A stretch of 64,000 nucleotides of DNA from Cyclobacteriaceae bacterium (lineage in GTDB: Bacteria > Bacteroidota > Bacteroidia > Cytophagales > Cyclobacteriaceae), in NCBI GenBank assembly GCA_026129485.1, contig JAHCHY010000015.1, forward strand, positions 1 to 64,000. The letters run 5' to 3'. The stretch's first letter is position 1. Every line of letters starts with the position of its first letter. The position numbers and the translations under genes are program-made. Under the pieces are notes generated by a model. That model searched no databases and was not told the origin of the DNA. It was given only the letters and a program-made list of their open reading frames with translations. This document shows, one piece after another, positions 16,897 through 24,948 of the stretch.

Positions 16897-17640
16897 TTAA
16901 CTGTTCAAATATTTATTAGGTATGTTGGGCGGTGTATAATCAATGCCGTTAGCCGCTTTAAGTAAAATAGCCACCACTTCATAAATCATTTTTTCCGTTC
17001 TTTGAAACTGGCGAAGCAGCCCCATCATGGCATAGCTAATAGGATTGACAGACGGAATAAATGTTTCCCACTCATAGCCTTTTCCCCACACAAGCCCTTT
17101 GACTGTAAGCGTTAAGTCTGCCGATTCGGCAATAAGATAATTCATTACATCTATGCACTTATTTGCGTTTTGATTTACGGTATGAAAAATGGGCGTTTGC
17201 CCGCCAAACCCGTTTTCGTCAATTCCAGCCTTAACGTTTACATCAATGCCGTGCTTTACTAATATTTTGGCGCAGGCAAGATGATTGTATTCTGCACAAA
17301 TATGAAGTAACGATGCCTCATACAAAGGCGTGAATGTGCAGTCAAACGTATATTTATTATGTATTGCCGGCTTATTTTCACTTAATAAAGTATCTAACGA
17401 AACAGCATCATCCAAAAAAACGGCTAACAGTATCTTATCCCCGAAGTTTAAGCCATAGTCCACAAAAACTTTAAAACATTCCCTGAATTTCGGACCCCGT
17501 GAATACTCGGTAATGAGCTCATAAATGAGCGGCTTGCCCTTAAAAAAATCATTCGGGCTTACTCCATTTTCAAAGCATTCCCTTATTCCGTCCACCGAGT
17601 GAATTTCAATTTCACCTATAATTTTTTGTAAATAATCCAT
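16897..17640 (-). CDS. Ankyrin-repeat protein
   Basis: The 247-residue protein starts at the ATG encoding MDYLQKIIGEIEIHS. A longer TTG start at 17679 would lie in the flanking inverted repeat and is rejected. It has ankyrin-like units: SVDGIRECFENGVSPNDF near the N terminus, ASLLHICAEYNHLACAKILVKHGIDVNVKAG (about 115-145), and GQTPIFHTVNQNANKCIDVMNYLIAESADL (about 150-185). No signal peptide or enzymatic domain is visible. Such proteins mediate protein-protein contacts and occur as solitary accessory genes. It is bounded by GTTGGCGG on the left and CCGCCAAC on the right. Confidence 0.75.
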   Translation of the reverse strand: MDYLQKIIGEIEIHSVDGIRECFENGVSPNDFFKGKPLIYELITEYSRGPKFRECFKVFVDYGLNFGDKILLAVFLDDAVSLDTLLSENKPAIHNKYTFDCTFTPLYEASLLHICAEYNHLACAKILVKHGIDVNVKAGIDENGFGGQTPIFHTVNQNANKCIDVMNYLIAESADLTLTVKGLVWGKGYEWETFIPSVNPISYAMMGLLRQFQRTEKMIYEVVAILLKAANGIDYTPPNIPNKYLNS

Positions 17641-17671
17641 AACAGGTTGTTTTGGTTGTGTCCGAAAAATT

Positions 17672-17720
17672 ACCGCCAACGGTTCAGGACTGACGCCATA
17701 CCCGTGTTACAGGGCGTTTT
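17672..17720 (-). repeat. attC-like hairpin site S2 between two accessory genes
   Basis: Only 80 bases separate the ankyrin and DUF1801 genes, and this site fills most of them. On the plus strand it reads ACCGCCAACGG, a short centre, then CTGACGCCATACCCGTGTTA (17690-17709) and CAGGGCG. The 20-mer matches the 20-mer at 41012-41031 in 18 positions. The left edge (CCGCCAAC) is the inverse of the edge on the far side of the ankyrin gene. The right edge is repeated inversely at 18194-18208. Confidence 0.55.
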
Positions 17721-18137
17721 CTATTCGTATCGTTTTTTCATACAGGCAACAGATTTTTCAACAAGCATTTTTAGTTTGTCCGTATCAATGTCGGATAGCT
17801 TTTTCACATACAGGCAGGATGAGCCTGTTTTATACTTTCCTAATCCCTTCATTATTGCGTCATATTCCTTAAACCCTGCTGTGATATAAATGGTAAGATT
17901 TGCTTTTCTTGGCGAAAAGCCTGTCAGAAACCAGTCGCCTTCACGTCCGCTATCATATTTGTAGTGATAACTTCCAAACCCAACAATGCTTTGTCCCCAC
18001 ATTTTGGGCCTTTCATTCGTCAACTGTTCAAACAGCTCAAGAAGCTTGAAACAGTCATTTTTCCTTTCTTCATTATCAATTTCATTCAGAAATTTAATAA
18101 TGTCGTTATCGTTCTTTTTTGTTTTGAGTTCTGCCAT
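17721..18137 (-). CDS. DUF1801 domain protein
   Basis: The 138-residue protein matches the DUF1801 (YdhG-like) family: MWGQSIVGFGSYHYKYDSGREGDWFLTGFSPRKANLTIYI is the core, with KYKTGSSCLYVKKLSDID following. Function is unknown, and the fold is a small alpha/beta domain. It is cytosolic, with no signal. Its stop codon directly touches the inverted repeat GTTACAGGGCGTTTT, and the inverse copy lies about 60 bases upstream of its start, so the gene is exactly framed by the repeat pair. It is probably a mobile accessory gene. Confidence 0.85.
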   Translation of the reverse strand: MAELKTKKNDNDIIKFLNEIDNEERKNDCFKLLELFEQLTNERPKMWGQSIVGFGSYHYKYDSGREGDWFLTGFSPRKANLTIYITAGFKEYDAIMKGLGKYKTGSSCLYVKKLSDIDTDKLKMLVEKSVACMKKRYE

Positions 18138-18193
18138 AGCTTAAGAGTTTGTTGATGTCGGTTTCTGTCGTGTATTTCATTCTGCCTGTTTTT

Positions 18194-18208
18194 AAAATGC
18201 CCTATAAC
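18194..18208. repeat. Right inverted copy framing the DUF1801 gene
   Basis: AAAATGCCCTATAAC is the reverse complement of GTTATAGGGCATTTT and matches GTTACAGGGCGTTTT at 17706-17720 in 13 of 15 positions. The pair encloses the DUF1801 gene and its leader. The remaining spacer up to 18339 shows no further structure I can name. Confidence 0.5.
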
Positions 18209-18339
18209 TTCCTGCATAGCTGCATAAAATTACACAATCGAAAAAATCTCAACGATTTGCGGTTAAAAATATCACGGTTTGCGTAAGTCCGGCTGATAAG
18301 CGCTTGAGATTAGCCGGGCAAAACGTTAATCTTGTAAGC

Positions 18340-20199
18340 ATGAGGGCCATTGGTATCGTGTTGTGCTTATTCGTTTGCGCCAGTAAGGGTTACGCCCAGA
18401 AGCCGGTAGTAATAAGCGATACGGTTAAGCAGCACATATTTGCATTTAGCGAGATAGAATTTTTTGAAGACCCGGCCGGCCGGCTTACCATACACGATGT
18501 TACATCAGCGCCTGCCAACAGCCGGTTTAAGCCCAGCGTTAGCTTTAATCCTGAAAATGTAAACCGCAAATCAGCCTACTGGCATCGTATAAAAATTAAC
18601 CACCACCCAACCGAAAAAGAATGGGTGATTGAGTTTTTTGATCAAACCATAGATCGTATAGATTTTTTTGTTCCTGAACAGAACGGCACTTATAGGCACG
18701 TAACGTATGGCGATTTGTTCTCATTTCCCGCCCGCCCGCTGGAGCATAAGAATTTTGTAATTCCCATTGATAATGATGCGCCCGGTGAGAAGATCTATTA
18801 CTTCCGGATAGAATCGCAGCAGCAGGCCGAAGCTATTGTAGTGCTGCGCTCCAGCAACTACCTGTTTGAGTACGCCATTGACGAGTATTTCCTTTTCGGG
18901 ATTTTTTATGGAATGATACTCGTATTCTCTTTTTATAACCTGCTGATGTATGCAGCCGTACGCGAGAGCCACTACCTGTTTTATATCCTGTACCTGGTGA
19001 GCATCGGGTTGTACGAAATGAGCGCGGATGGCATCGGGTTCCAGTACCTGTGGCCGGATGCTATAACATGGAATCAATATGCCCCGGGCCTTACCATGTA
19101 TATGGCCTCTACCGCTTCGTTGCTGTTTGCCGTTTCGGTCTTAAACCTTCGTACCGAAGTGCGATGGCTATGGAAGCTGATCTGTGGCGCATTTATTTTC
19201 CGCACGGTATTTTTACTGGCCAGCATTTTCTTATTCCAGTCGTGGTTCAGCTTTCGGGTAATTGAGCTGGTGCCTTTTTCAGTTACTTTTTTTGCAGCTA
19301 TCTACCGGTGGCGCAAGGGGTATTCGGCTGCACGCTTTCTTGTTATCGGCTATTCCTTCCTGCTGTTTGGCGCTATCTCTAAAGTATCGTTGTATTTCGA
19401 TTTTTCGTGGATGCCCTTTGGCAAGCTTTCGCATTACGGCCTCAGCTTTTGCTTTATCATGGAAATGATATTCCTGTCATTCGCGATAAGCGATAAGATA
19501 CGGATGCTTCGTATAGAAAGGGCCGAGGCGCAGGACAGGATAATTGAGCAGTTGGAGATTAACCAGCAGCTAAAGGATAACCTGAACCGTGAGCTGGAAG
19601 AGCAGGTTAAAATAAAAACAAGAGCGTTGGTTGTAGCTAACCAGCAGCTTTCGCGGCAGGCCGATGAAATTGCGGCTATGAATGCCTTGCTCACCAAAGA
19701 CAATATCCAGTTGCAGCACGATGTGGCCGAGGTAAAAGAGGCGCGGGTTTTATCCAAGGAGGTTGACTTTGAGGAATTCAGCGCCATGTACCCGGACGAT
19801 GAAAGCTGCCTCAGGTTTTTGGCCGAAGCCAAATGGCAGCATGGGTATGTGTGCCAGCATTGCAGCCATACTACTTATAGTGCAGGCAAAGCCGCTTACA
19901 GCAGGCGGTGTTCCCGGTGCGGGTACGATGAGTCGGTAACAGCCCACACCATATTGCAAGGTACCCGGCTGCCTATCAATAAAGCTTTTTATATGATATT
20001 CCTGGTGTATTCCACACGGGGCAGGATATCTTCACACAAGCTTTCGGAAATACTGCACATCCGGCAAAGCACGTGCTGGTCGTACAGCTCAAAGATCAAA
20101 AAAGCGATCAGGGAGAAACGCAAGCACGGACATTTGCATACTGCCGAAGGCTGGAAATCCATTCTTATTGAAGAAAGAGCCCCTGAACTGCATACCTGA
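18340..20199 (+). CDS. 7TMR-DISM sensor fused to IS1595-type zinc ribbon
   Basis: The 619-residue protein starts at the ATG before MRAIGIVLCLFVCASKGYAQ, a signal peptide, and the TTG 36 bases upstream is rejected. Residues about 21-180 form an extracellular beta-rich domain of the 7TMR-DISMED2 type (AYWHRIKINHHPTEKEWVIEF). Seven transmembrane helices follow (about 190-395), then a coiled coil (about 400-480). The last 140 residues match the N-terminal region of IS1595-family transposases: MYPDDESCLRFLAEAKW, a zinc ribbon with C505, C508, C524, C527, and GTRLPINKAFYMIFLVYSTRGRISSHKLSEIL. The DDE nuclease is absent. It sits just upstream of a SusC/D locus and is likely a membrane-tethered DNA-binding regulator, which is inference. 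Confidence 0.85.
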   Translation: MRAIGIVLCLFVCASKGYAQKPVVISDTVKQHIFAFSEIEFFEDPAGRLTIHDVTSAPANSRFKPSVSFNPENVNRKSAYWHRIKINHHPTEKEWVIEFFDQTIDRIDFFVPEQNGTYRHVTYGDLFSFPARPLEHKNFVIPIDNDAPGEKIYYFRIESQQQAEAIVVLRSSNYLFEYAIDEYFLFGIFYGMILVFSFYNLLMYAAVRESHYLFYILYLVSIGLYEMSADGIGFQYLWPDAITWNQYAPGLTMYMASTASLLFAVSVLNLRTEVRWLWKLICGAFIFRTVFLLASIFLFQSWFSFRVIELVPFSVTFFAAIYRWRKGYSAARFLVIGYSFLLFGAISKVSLYFDFSWMPFGKLSHYGLSFCFIMEMIFLSFAISDKIRMLRIERAEAQDRIIEQLEINQQLKDNLNRELEEQVKIKTRALVVANQQLSRQADEIAAMNALLTKDNIQLQHDVAEVKEARVLSKEVDFEEFSAMYPDDESCLRFLAEAKWQHGYVCQHCSHTTYSAGKAAYSRRCSRCGYDESVTAHTILQGTRLPINKAFYMIFLVYSTRGRISSHKLSEILHIRQSTCWSYSSKIKKAIREKRKHGHLHTAEGWKSILIEERAPELHT

Positions 20200-20302
20200 A
20201 ACAGCCAATACCGACCATTTGTGAAAAAAATTAACTTTTTTTTCCGGAAGGGCCGGTTTGCTAATTAACTGACAATCTATTTTTTATCATTTTCCAAAGT
20301 AC

Positions 20303-20336
20303 AAACGATTGCGTTGGTAAGGCGTATCAATCGTTT
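20303..20336. promoter_or_regulatory. Inverted repeat upstream of susC, possible operator
   Basis: AAACGATTG (20303-20311) and CAATCGTTT (20328-20336) form a perfect 9-bp inverted repeat with a 16-base gap. The sequence GCGTATCA occurs within it and again near 20399. It lies in the 316-base gap between the sensor fusion and susC, about 130 bases before the candidate promoter. It could be the binding site of the upstream regulator or a hairpin. Confidence 0.4.
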
Positions 20337-20440
20337 TCTATACACCTGGCAATACCTTCCAAATGCTTCAAAAAACATGGATATGGGTTTGCGACTGAAG
20401 CGTATCATTTTTTGTAACTATCTACTTGTCAGCATGTTAT

Positions 20441-20471
20441 ATTGATATTTTTCTGCGACATTCTATATTTG
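20441..20471 (+). promoter_or_regulatory. Promoter of the SusC/D/E-GH30 operon
   Basis: ATTGA (20441-20445) and TATATTTG (20464-20471) are 18 bases apart and match the -33/-7 pattern. The predicted transcript start is near 20478, about 38 bases before the susC ATG. Confidence 0.55.
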
Positions 20472-20515
20472 GCAGTTCAATAAAAAGAGGACTTATCAAG
20501 TCAAATCAGAAGCTT

Positions 20516-23449
20516 ATGAAGAAAACACTACAACTAACATTGGTTCTGTGGTTTGCTGTGCTGGCAGGTGCCGCTGCACAGGACAGAACGGTGTCTGGAA
20601 AAACCGTTGCGCAGGGTGGCGAACCCTTGCCCGGTGTGAATGTTCTGGTGAAGGGCACCAACAACGGAACAACTACGGATGCCACAGGAAACTTTACTGT
20701 GGGCGGGCTGTCGGAAAACAGTGTGCTGGTATTCAGCTTTATCGGCTACAAGACACAAGAGGTGTTGGTAGGTAGCCGGTTGGTGCTGGAGATAACGCTG
20801 GAAGAGGATGTTACGGCTTTGGGTGAAGTAGTGGTGATAGGCTATGGAACCCAGCAAAAGAAAGACATTACCGGGGCGGTTACGGTTGTAGGCAAAGAGG
20901 CTATGGAGTCAAGGCCCAATACGCAGTTCGGTAACCTGATCCAGGGCAAAACGGCCGGTGTGCAGGTGCTGTCATCATCGGGTAAGCCTTCGGCAGGATT
21001 CAGCATGCGCATACGAGGTACCAGCTCCATATCCGGAAGCAGCGAACCGTTGTATGTGGTGGATGGTGTTATCTCGCAGGATACGCGCACCATTAACCCG
21101 GCCGACATTGAAAATATTACTGTGCTGAAAGACGCATCATCGGCCGCTATTTACGGTGCGCAGGGCGCTAATGGCGTAGTGCTGATCACCACCAAGCAGG
21201 GTTCAAGCGCCAAGCCCCGGTTTGAGTTTGGCGCTTATACGGGTTTTGCATCGGTATGGAAAACATTGCGTGTGCTGAATGCCGAACAATACCGCGACCT
21301 GATGACCGAGATGGGACAAAGCACGGACTGGAGCCAGTACACAGCTAACACCGACTGGCAAAATGAAATTTTCCAGAACGGCCGCTCTCAAAACTACCAG
21401 TTCTCCGTTTCGGGAAAGAACGATAAGACAACCTACTACCTTTCCGCAGGATGGATGCAGCAGAAAGGTGCGGTGCGCTCTTCCGAAATGGATCGTTACA
21501 ACTTCAAGGTAAACCTGAAGCAATATGTAAATGATAAGCTCGCTATCGGAACCAACCTGAATTATTCTCGCTACCATGATGTGGACGTTAGCGATAATAC
21601 AAACGTAAACAGCGGAGGTGTAATATTGGGAGCCCTTACTTCTCCGGCCAACATTGGCATTTACAACGAGGATGGAACCTTTACGCGCAACCCGTTTCAG
21701 GATTGGGAAAACCCGGTGTCTGCTACCGATGGATCGGATCGCGGCTACACCAACCAGCGTGTGCTGGGTAATGTGTATGCCGAGCTGGATGTGATTGAAG
21801 GCTTGCAGTTCAAAAGCAACCTGGGTATTGATTACATCATGGGCATTTACGATTACTTCCTCGATCCGTTCAGAACGAGCTATGGCCGTGCACGCCAGGG
21901 TATTGCCCGGAATACGACCAGCCTGACGAACTATTACATTTTTGACAATACACTTACTTACCGCAAAGTAGCGGGTGAGCACAACTTCAGCGCACTGGCC
22001 GGTACCGTAATTCAAAAAACACGGTGGGAGAACAACGCAATAGAAACCAACGGGTTTTCAGGCACATCCGTGCCTACCACCGGTGCAGGCTCTACCATCT
22101 TGTCGGCCAGCAACGATAAGGCAGAAAAATCCAATGCATCGTTCATCAGCCGGGTTACGTATGATTATGCCGGCAAGTATTTGCTTACCGCCAACTTCCG
22201 TGCGGATGGTTCTTCTGCCTTTGGTCCTAACAAGCGGTGGGGATATTTCCCGTCTGCTTCCGTAGGCTGGCGTATTTCGCAGGAGAGCTTCTTCCCTGCG
22301 GTTGATGTCATCAACGATTTAAAAATTCGTGCAGGCTGGGGTATGGTAGGAAATGATATCGGCAGCTATGCTTACCTCGGTTTGGTGGGCACGGGAGCCA
22401 ACTACCCGATAGGCAGTGAAATATTGCCCGGCAGCTATCCTTCTACTATTCAGAATAATGATTTGAAGTGGGAAGCTACCCAGCAAACCAACATAGGCAT
22501 TGATGTAACCGTGCTGAATAGCCGCATTACATTTTCAGCAGACGCCTACATCAAGAAAACATCTGACCTGCTGCTGTATGTGCCGCTGCCCAAATCAACC
22601 GGCTTCGACACCGGTTTGCAAAATGTGGGCGACATCGAAAACAAGGGTCTGGAGTTCGTAGTGTCCAGCAAGAACCTGACCGGTGCATTGCAGTGGGATA
22701 CGGATTTTAATATTTCATTCAATCGCAACAAAGTGATTAATGTAATCGGCAGCCAGATCACAGGCGGTGCTGTGGCAGGTCGTGGTGATGTGAGCTTATC
22801 GCGCGAAGGCCATCCGCTGGGTATGTTTTACGGATACATAGGCGGAGGAGTTGATCCTGCAACCGGGAATTACTACTATATCAGGAGCAATGGTGAAAGC
22901 ACATTCACACCATCTGCTGATACGGATCGTACATTTATCGGTAATCCTAATCCGAACTTTATTTTCGGGCTAACCAATAATTTCTCTTACAAGAATTTTA
23001 GCCTGAGCATATTCCTGCAAGGCTCCCAGGGCAACGATATCTTCAATGCTACCAAAGTGGAGATGGAGGGGATGAACGATGCCAAAAGCCAGGCACACTC
23101 GGTAATAAACCGTTGGCGTGCACCGGGCGATGTAACCAGCATACCTAAAGCCACTCCTAACAGTGCAGCCAATTCGCAAATATCTACGCGGTTTGTAGAA
23201 GACGGCTCGTATCTGCGGGCAAAGGCCGTTACGCTTTCATACAACGTACCTTCATCCGTTCTGCAGAAAGCTAATCTCGGTACGCTTAAGCTTTATGTTA
23301 CAGGCGAAAACCTGTTTACCATTACAAGCTATTCAGGACTTGACCCTGAAGTGAACGCATTTGGCGGCAGCAATACGGTACAAGGTGTTGACTTTGGCAC
23401 CTACCCGCAAACGCGTAACCTCATTATCGGATTGAACTTAACATTCTAA
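20516..23449 (+). CDS. SusC-like TonB-dependent outer-membrane transporter
   Basis: The 977-residue protein begins with MKKTLQLTLVLWFAVLAGAAAQ. The upstream extension is rejected because it would lack a usable signal peptide. After the signal come a CarboxypepD_reg-like domain (VSGKTVAQGGEPLPGVNVLVKG, about 25-110), a plug (ALGEVVVIGYGTQQKKDITGAV, then MRIRGTSSISGSSEPLYVVDG), and a beta-barrel to the C terminus (NLIIGLNLTF). It imports oligosaccharides bound by its SusD partner, powered by TonB. It heads an operon with susD, a susE-like gene and two GH30 genes. Confidence 0.95.
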   Translation: MKKTLQLTLVLWFAVLAGAAAQDRTVSGKTVAQGGEPLPGVNVLVKGTNNGTTTDATGNFTVGGLSENSVLVFSFIGYKTQEVLVGSRLVLEITLEEDVTALGEVVVIGYGTQQKKDITGAVTVVGKEAMESRPNTQFGNLIQGKTAGVQVLSSSGKPSAGFSMRIRGTSSISGSSEPLYVVDGVISQDTRTINPADIENITVLKDASSAAIYGAQGANGVVLITTKQGSSAKPRFEFGAYTGFASVWKTLRVLNAEQYRDLMTEMGQSTDWSQYTANTDWQNEIFQNGRSQNYQFSVSGKNDKTTYYLSAGWMQQKGAVRSSEMDRYNFKVNLKQYVNDKLAIGTNLNYSRYHDVDVSDNTNVNSGGVILGALTSPANIGIYNEDGTFTRNPFQDWENPVSATDGSDRGYTNQRVLGNVYAELDVIEGLQFKSNLGIDYIMGIYDYFLDPFRTSYGRARQGIARNTTSLTNYYIFDNTLTYRKVAGEHNFSALAGTVIQKTRWENNAIETNGFSGTSVPTTGAGSTILSASNDKAEKSNASFISRVTYDYAGKYLLTANFRADGSSAFGPNKRWGYFPSASVGWRISQESFFPAVDVINDLKIRAGWGMVGNDIGSYAYLGLVGTGANYPIGSEILPGSYPSTIQNNDLKWEATQQTNIGIDVTVLNSRITFSADAYIKKTSDLLLYVPLPKSTGFDTGLQNVGDIENKGLEFVVSSKNLTGALQWDTDFNISFNRNKVINVIGSQITGGAVAGRGDVSLSREGHPLGMFYGYIGGGVDPATGNYYYIRSNGESTFTPSADTDRTFIGNPNPNFIFGLTNNFSYKNFSLSIFLQGSQGNDIFNATKVEMEGMNDAKSQAHSVINRWRAPGDVTSIPKATPNSAANSQISTRFVEDGSYLRAKAVTLSYNVPSSVLQKANLGTLKLYVTGENLFTITSYSGLDPEVNAFGGSNTVQGVDFGTYPQTRNLIIGLNLTF

Positions 23450-23460
23450 AAGTAACAGAC

Positions 23461-24939
23461 ATGAAATCGATATTGAAAACCACATTGGCCGTATGTGCCC
23501 TTGTAACATTAGCTGCCTGTGAAGACTTTCTTGATCTGAAGCCGATATCAAGCATAACCGCAGAAAACGCCTACAATACGGCCAGCGATGCAGAAGCCGC
23601 TTTAATTGGCGCCTACGATTCTTTTTCGCAGGAATATTATATCTGGGACAACGTGCTCTTTAACGATGTGCTTTCCGATAATTATTATGCCGGTGGCGAT
23701 AACCCGGAGATTTTCCAGATCGATGACCTGAACATTACCCCGCTTAACAGCCGCCTGTTTAATAACTGGAGCCAGATTTACAACGCTATCTTAAAAGCCA
23801 ATACCGTGCTGGACAAAGTGCCGGGCATTACCGATGCCAAATTAGATGTGGATAACCGCAAGGCCCAGATTTTGGGCGAAGCATCTTTCCTGAGAGCCTA
23901 CCATTACTATCAATTAGTGAAAATGTTTGGCGGAGTGCCGTTGGTTATCCAGGCATCCAGCTCAACGGATCCTTCTGAAACGCAGAAGACGAGAGCCAGC
24001 GTGGCAGAAATATACGCGCAGGTTATAGCTGATCTTGAATTTGCCATCGCCAACCTGCCCGATACGTACGGCAGCGATGCATCCACAAACAAAGCCCGTG
24101 CTACCAAAGGCGCGGCCAACGCGCTGATGGCAAAGGTGCAGGCACAGAAGCCCAACCGGGATTACAGCAAAGTGCTTGAACATTGCAATGCCGTTATCAG
24201 CAGCAGCGCGGGTTACCAGTTGCTTACCGATTACACACATCTATGGGATGGTAACCACTACAACAATGCAGAGTCTATCCTGGAAGTGCAGTTTGTAGGA
24301 AGCACCGAAGCCAACTGGGGCCCTCAGTTGCTGTTGCCGCCTTCCATCAGTGGCGATAGCTGGCGCAAGTTTGTAACACCTTCGCATAACCTGGTAAATG
24401 CATTTGATAGTGAAGGCGATAATGTGCGTAAGAATGCCAGCGTTTTATTTGAGAGCGTAAACTGGGTGGACGAATTCTGGTCGGCCACTACCGGTGGTAA
24501 TGTGCCGTTTGCCTATAAATGGAAATCGGCCAACGGCTGGGCCAGCACCAACCGCCAGTACATCCTGCGCCTCGCTGATATTATTCTGCTTAAGGCCGAA
24601 GCATTGAATGAAACTAACCAGTTGGAATTAGCCCGTGCCGAAGTTAATCGTATTCGCAGCCGGGTAGGGTTAGACCCGACCACCGCTACCGATAAAGCAT
24701 CTATGGCGCTTGCCATTGAGAAAGAGCGAAGGCTGGAGCTTTGCCAGGAAGCACAACGGTGGGACGACCTGGTGCGCTATGGCAAAGCGGTAACCACCAT
24801 GAACAGCCTGATCGAGGTGAACCTGCTTACAGGCGATACCAAGAGCTTTAACATGACAGAGAACAAAATTCTTTTGCCCATTCCGCAATCGGAGCGCAAC
24901 CGGAATCCAAGCTTAGGTCAGAACCCCGGTTACAACTAA
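23461..24939 (+). CDS. SusD/RagB-family glycan-binding lipoprotein
   Basis: The 492-residue lipoprotein has lipobox LAAC (Cys20), then the SusD N-terminal helical repeats (EDFLDLKPISSITAENAYNTASDAEAALIGAYD), FLRAYHYYQLVKMFGGVPL, and the C-terminal RLADIILLKAEALNE...EVNRIRSRVGL and IEKERRLELCQEAQRWDDLVRYG. It forms the lid of the SusC transporter at the cell surface and captures the glycan. It lies 11 bases after susC. Confidence 0.95.
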   Translation: MKSILKTTLAVCALVTLAACEDFLDLKPISSITAENAYNTASDAEAALIGAYDSFSQEYYIWDNVLFNDVLSDNYYAGGDNPEIFQIDDLNITPLNSRLFNNWSQIYNAILKANTVLDKVPGITDAKLDVDNRKAQILGEASFLRAYHYYQLVKMFGGVPLVIQASSSTDPSETQKTRASVAEIYAQVIADLEFAIANLPDTYGSDASTNKARATKGAANALMAKVQAQKPNRDYSKVLEHCNAVISSSAGYQLLTDYTHLWDGNHYNNAESILEVQFVGSTEANWGPQLLLPPSISGDSWRKFVTPSHNLVNAFDSEGDNVRKNASVLFESVNWVDEFWSATTGGNVPFAYKWKSANGWASTNRQYILRLADIILLKAEALNETNQLELARAEVNRIRSRVGLDPTTATDKASMALAIEKERRLELCQEAQRWDDLVRYGKAVTTMNSLIEVNLLTGDTKSFNMTENKILLPIPQSERNRNPSLGQNPGYN

Positions 24940-24948
24940 TAATAAGAA

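Noticed and set aside
16741-16965. 74-residue open frame on the plus strand
   Set aside because: It covers the hairpin site S1 and the 3' end of the ankyrin gene, has no ribosome site and no recognisable protein pattern.
17641-17679. N-terminal extension of the ankyrin protein from a TTG
   Set aside because: It would be encoded by the inverted repeat CCGCCAAC, and the downstream ATG gives a normal N terminus.
21203-22015. 270-residue open frame antisense to the first SusC gene
   Set aside because: It is a shadow of a long barrel-coding gene; the codon pattern follows the SusC strand.
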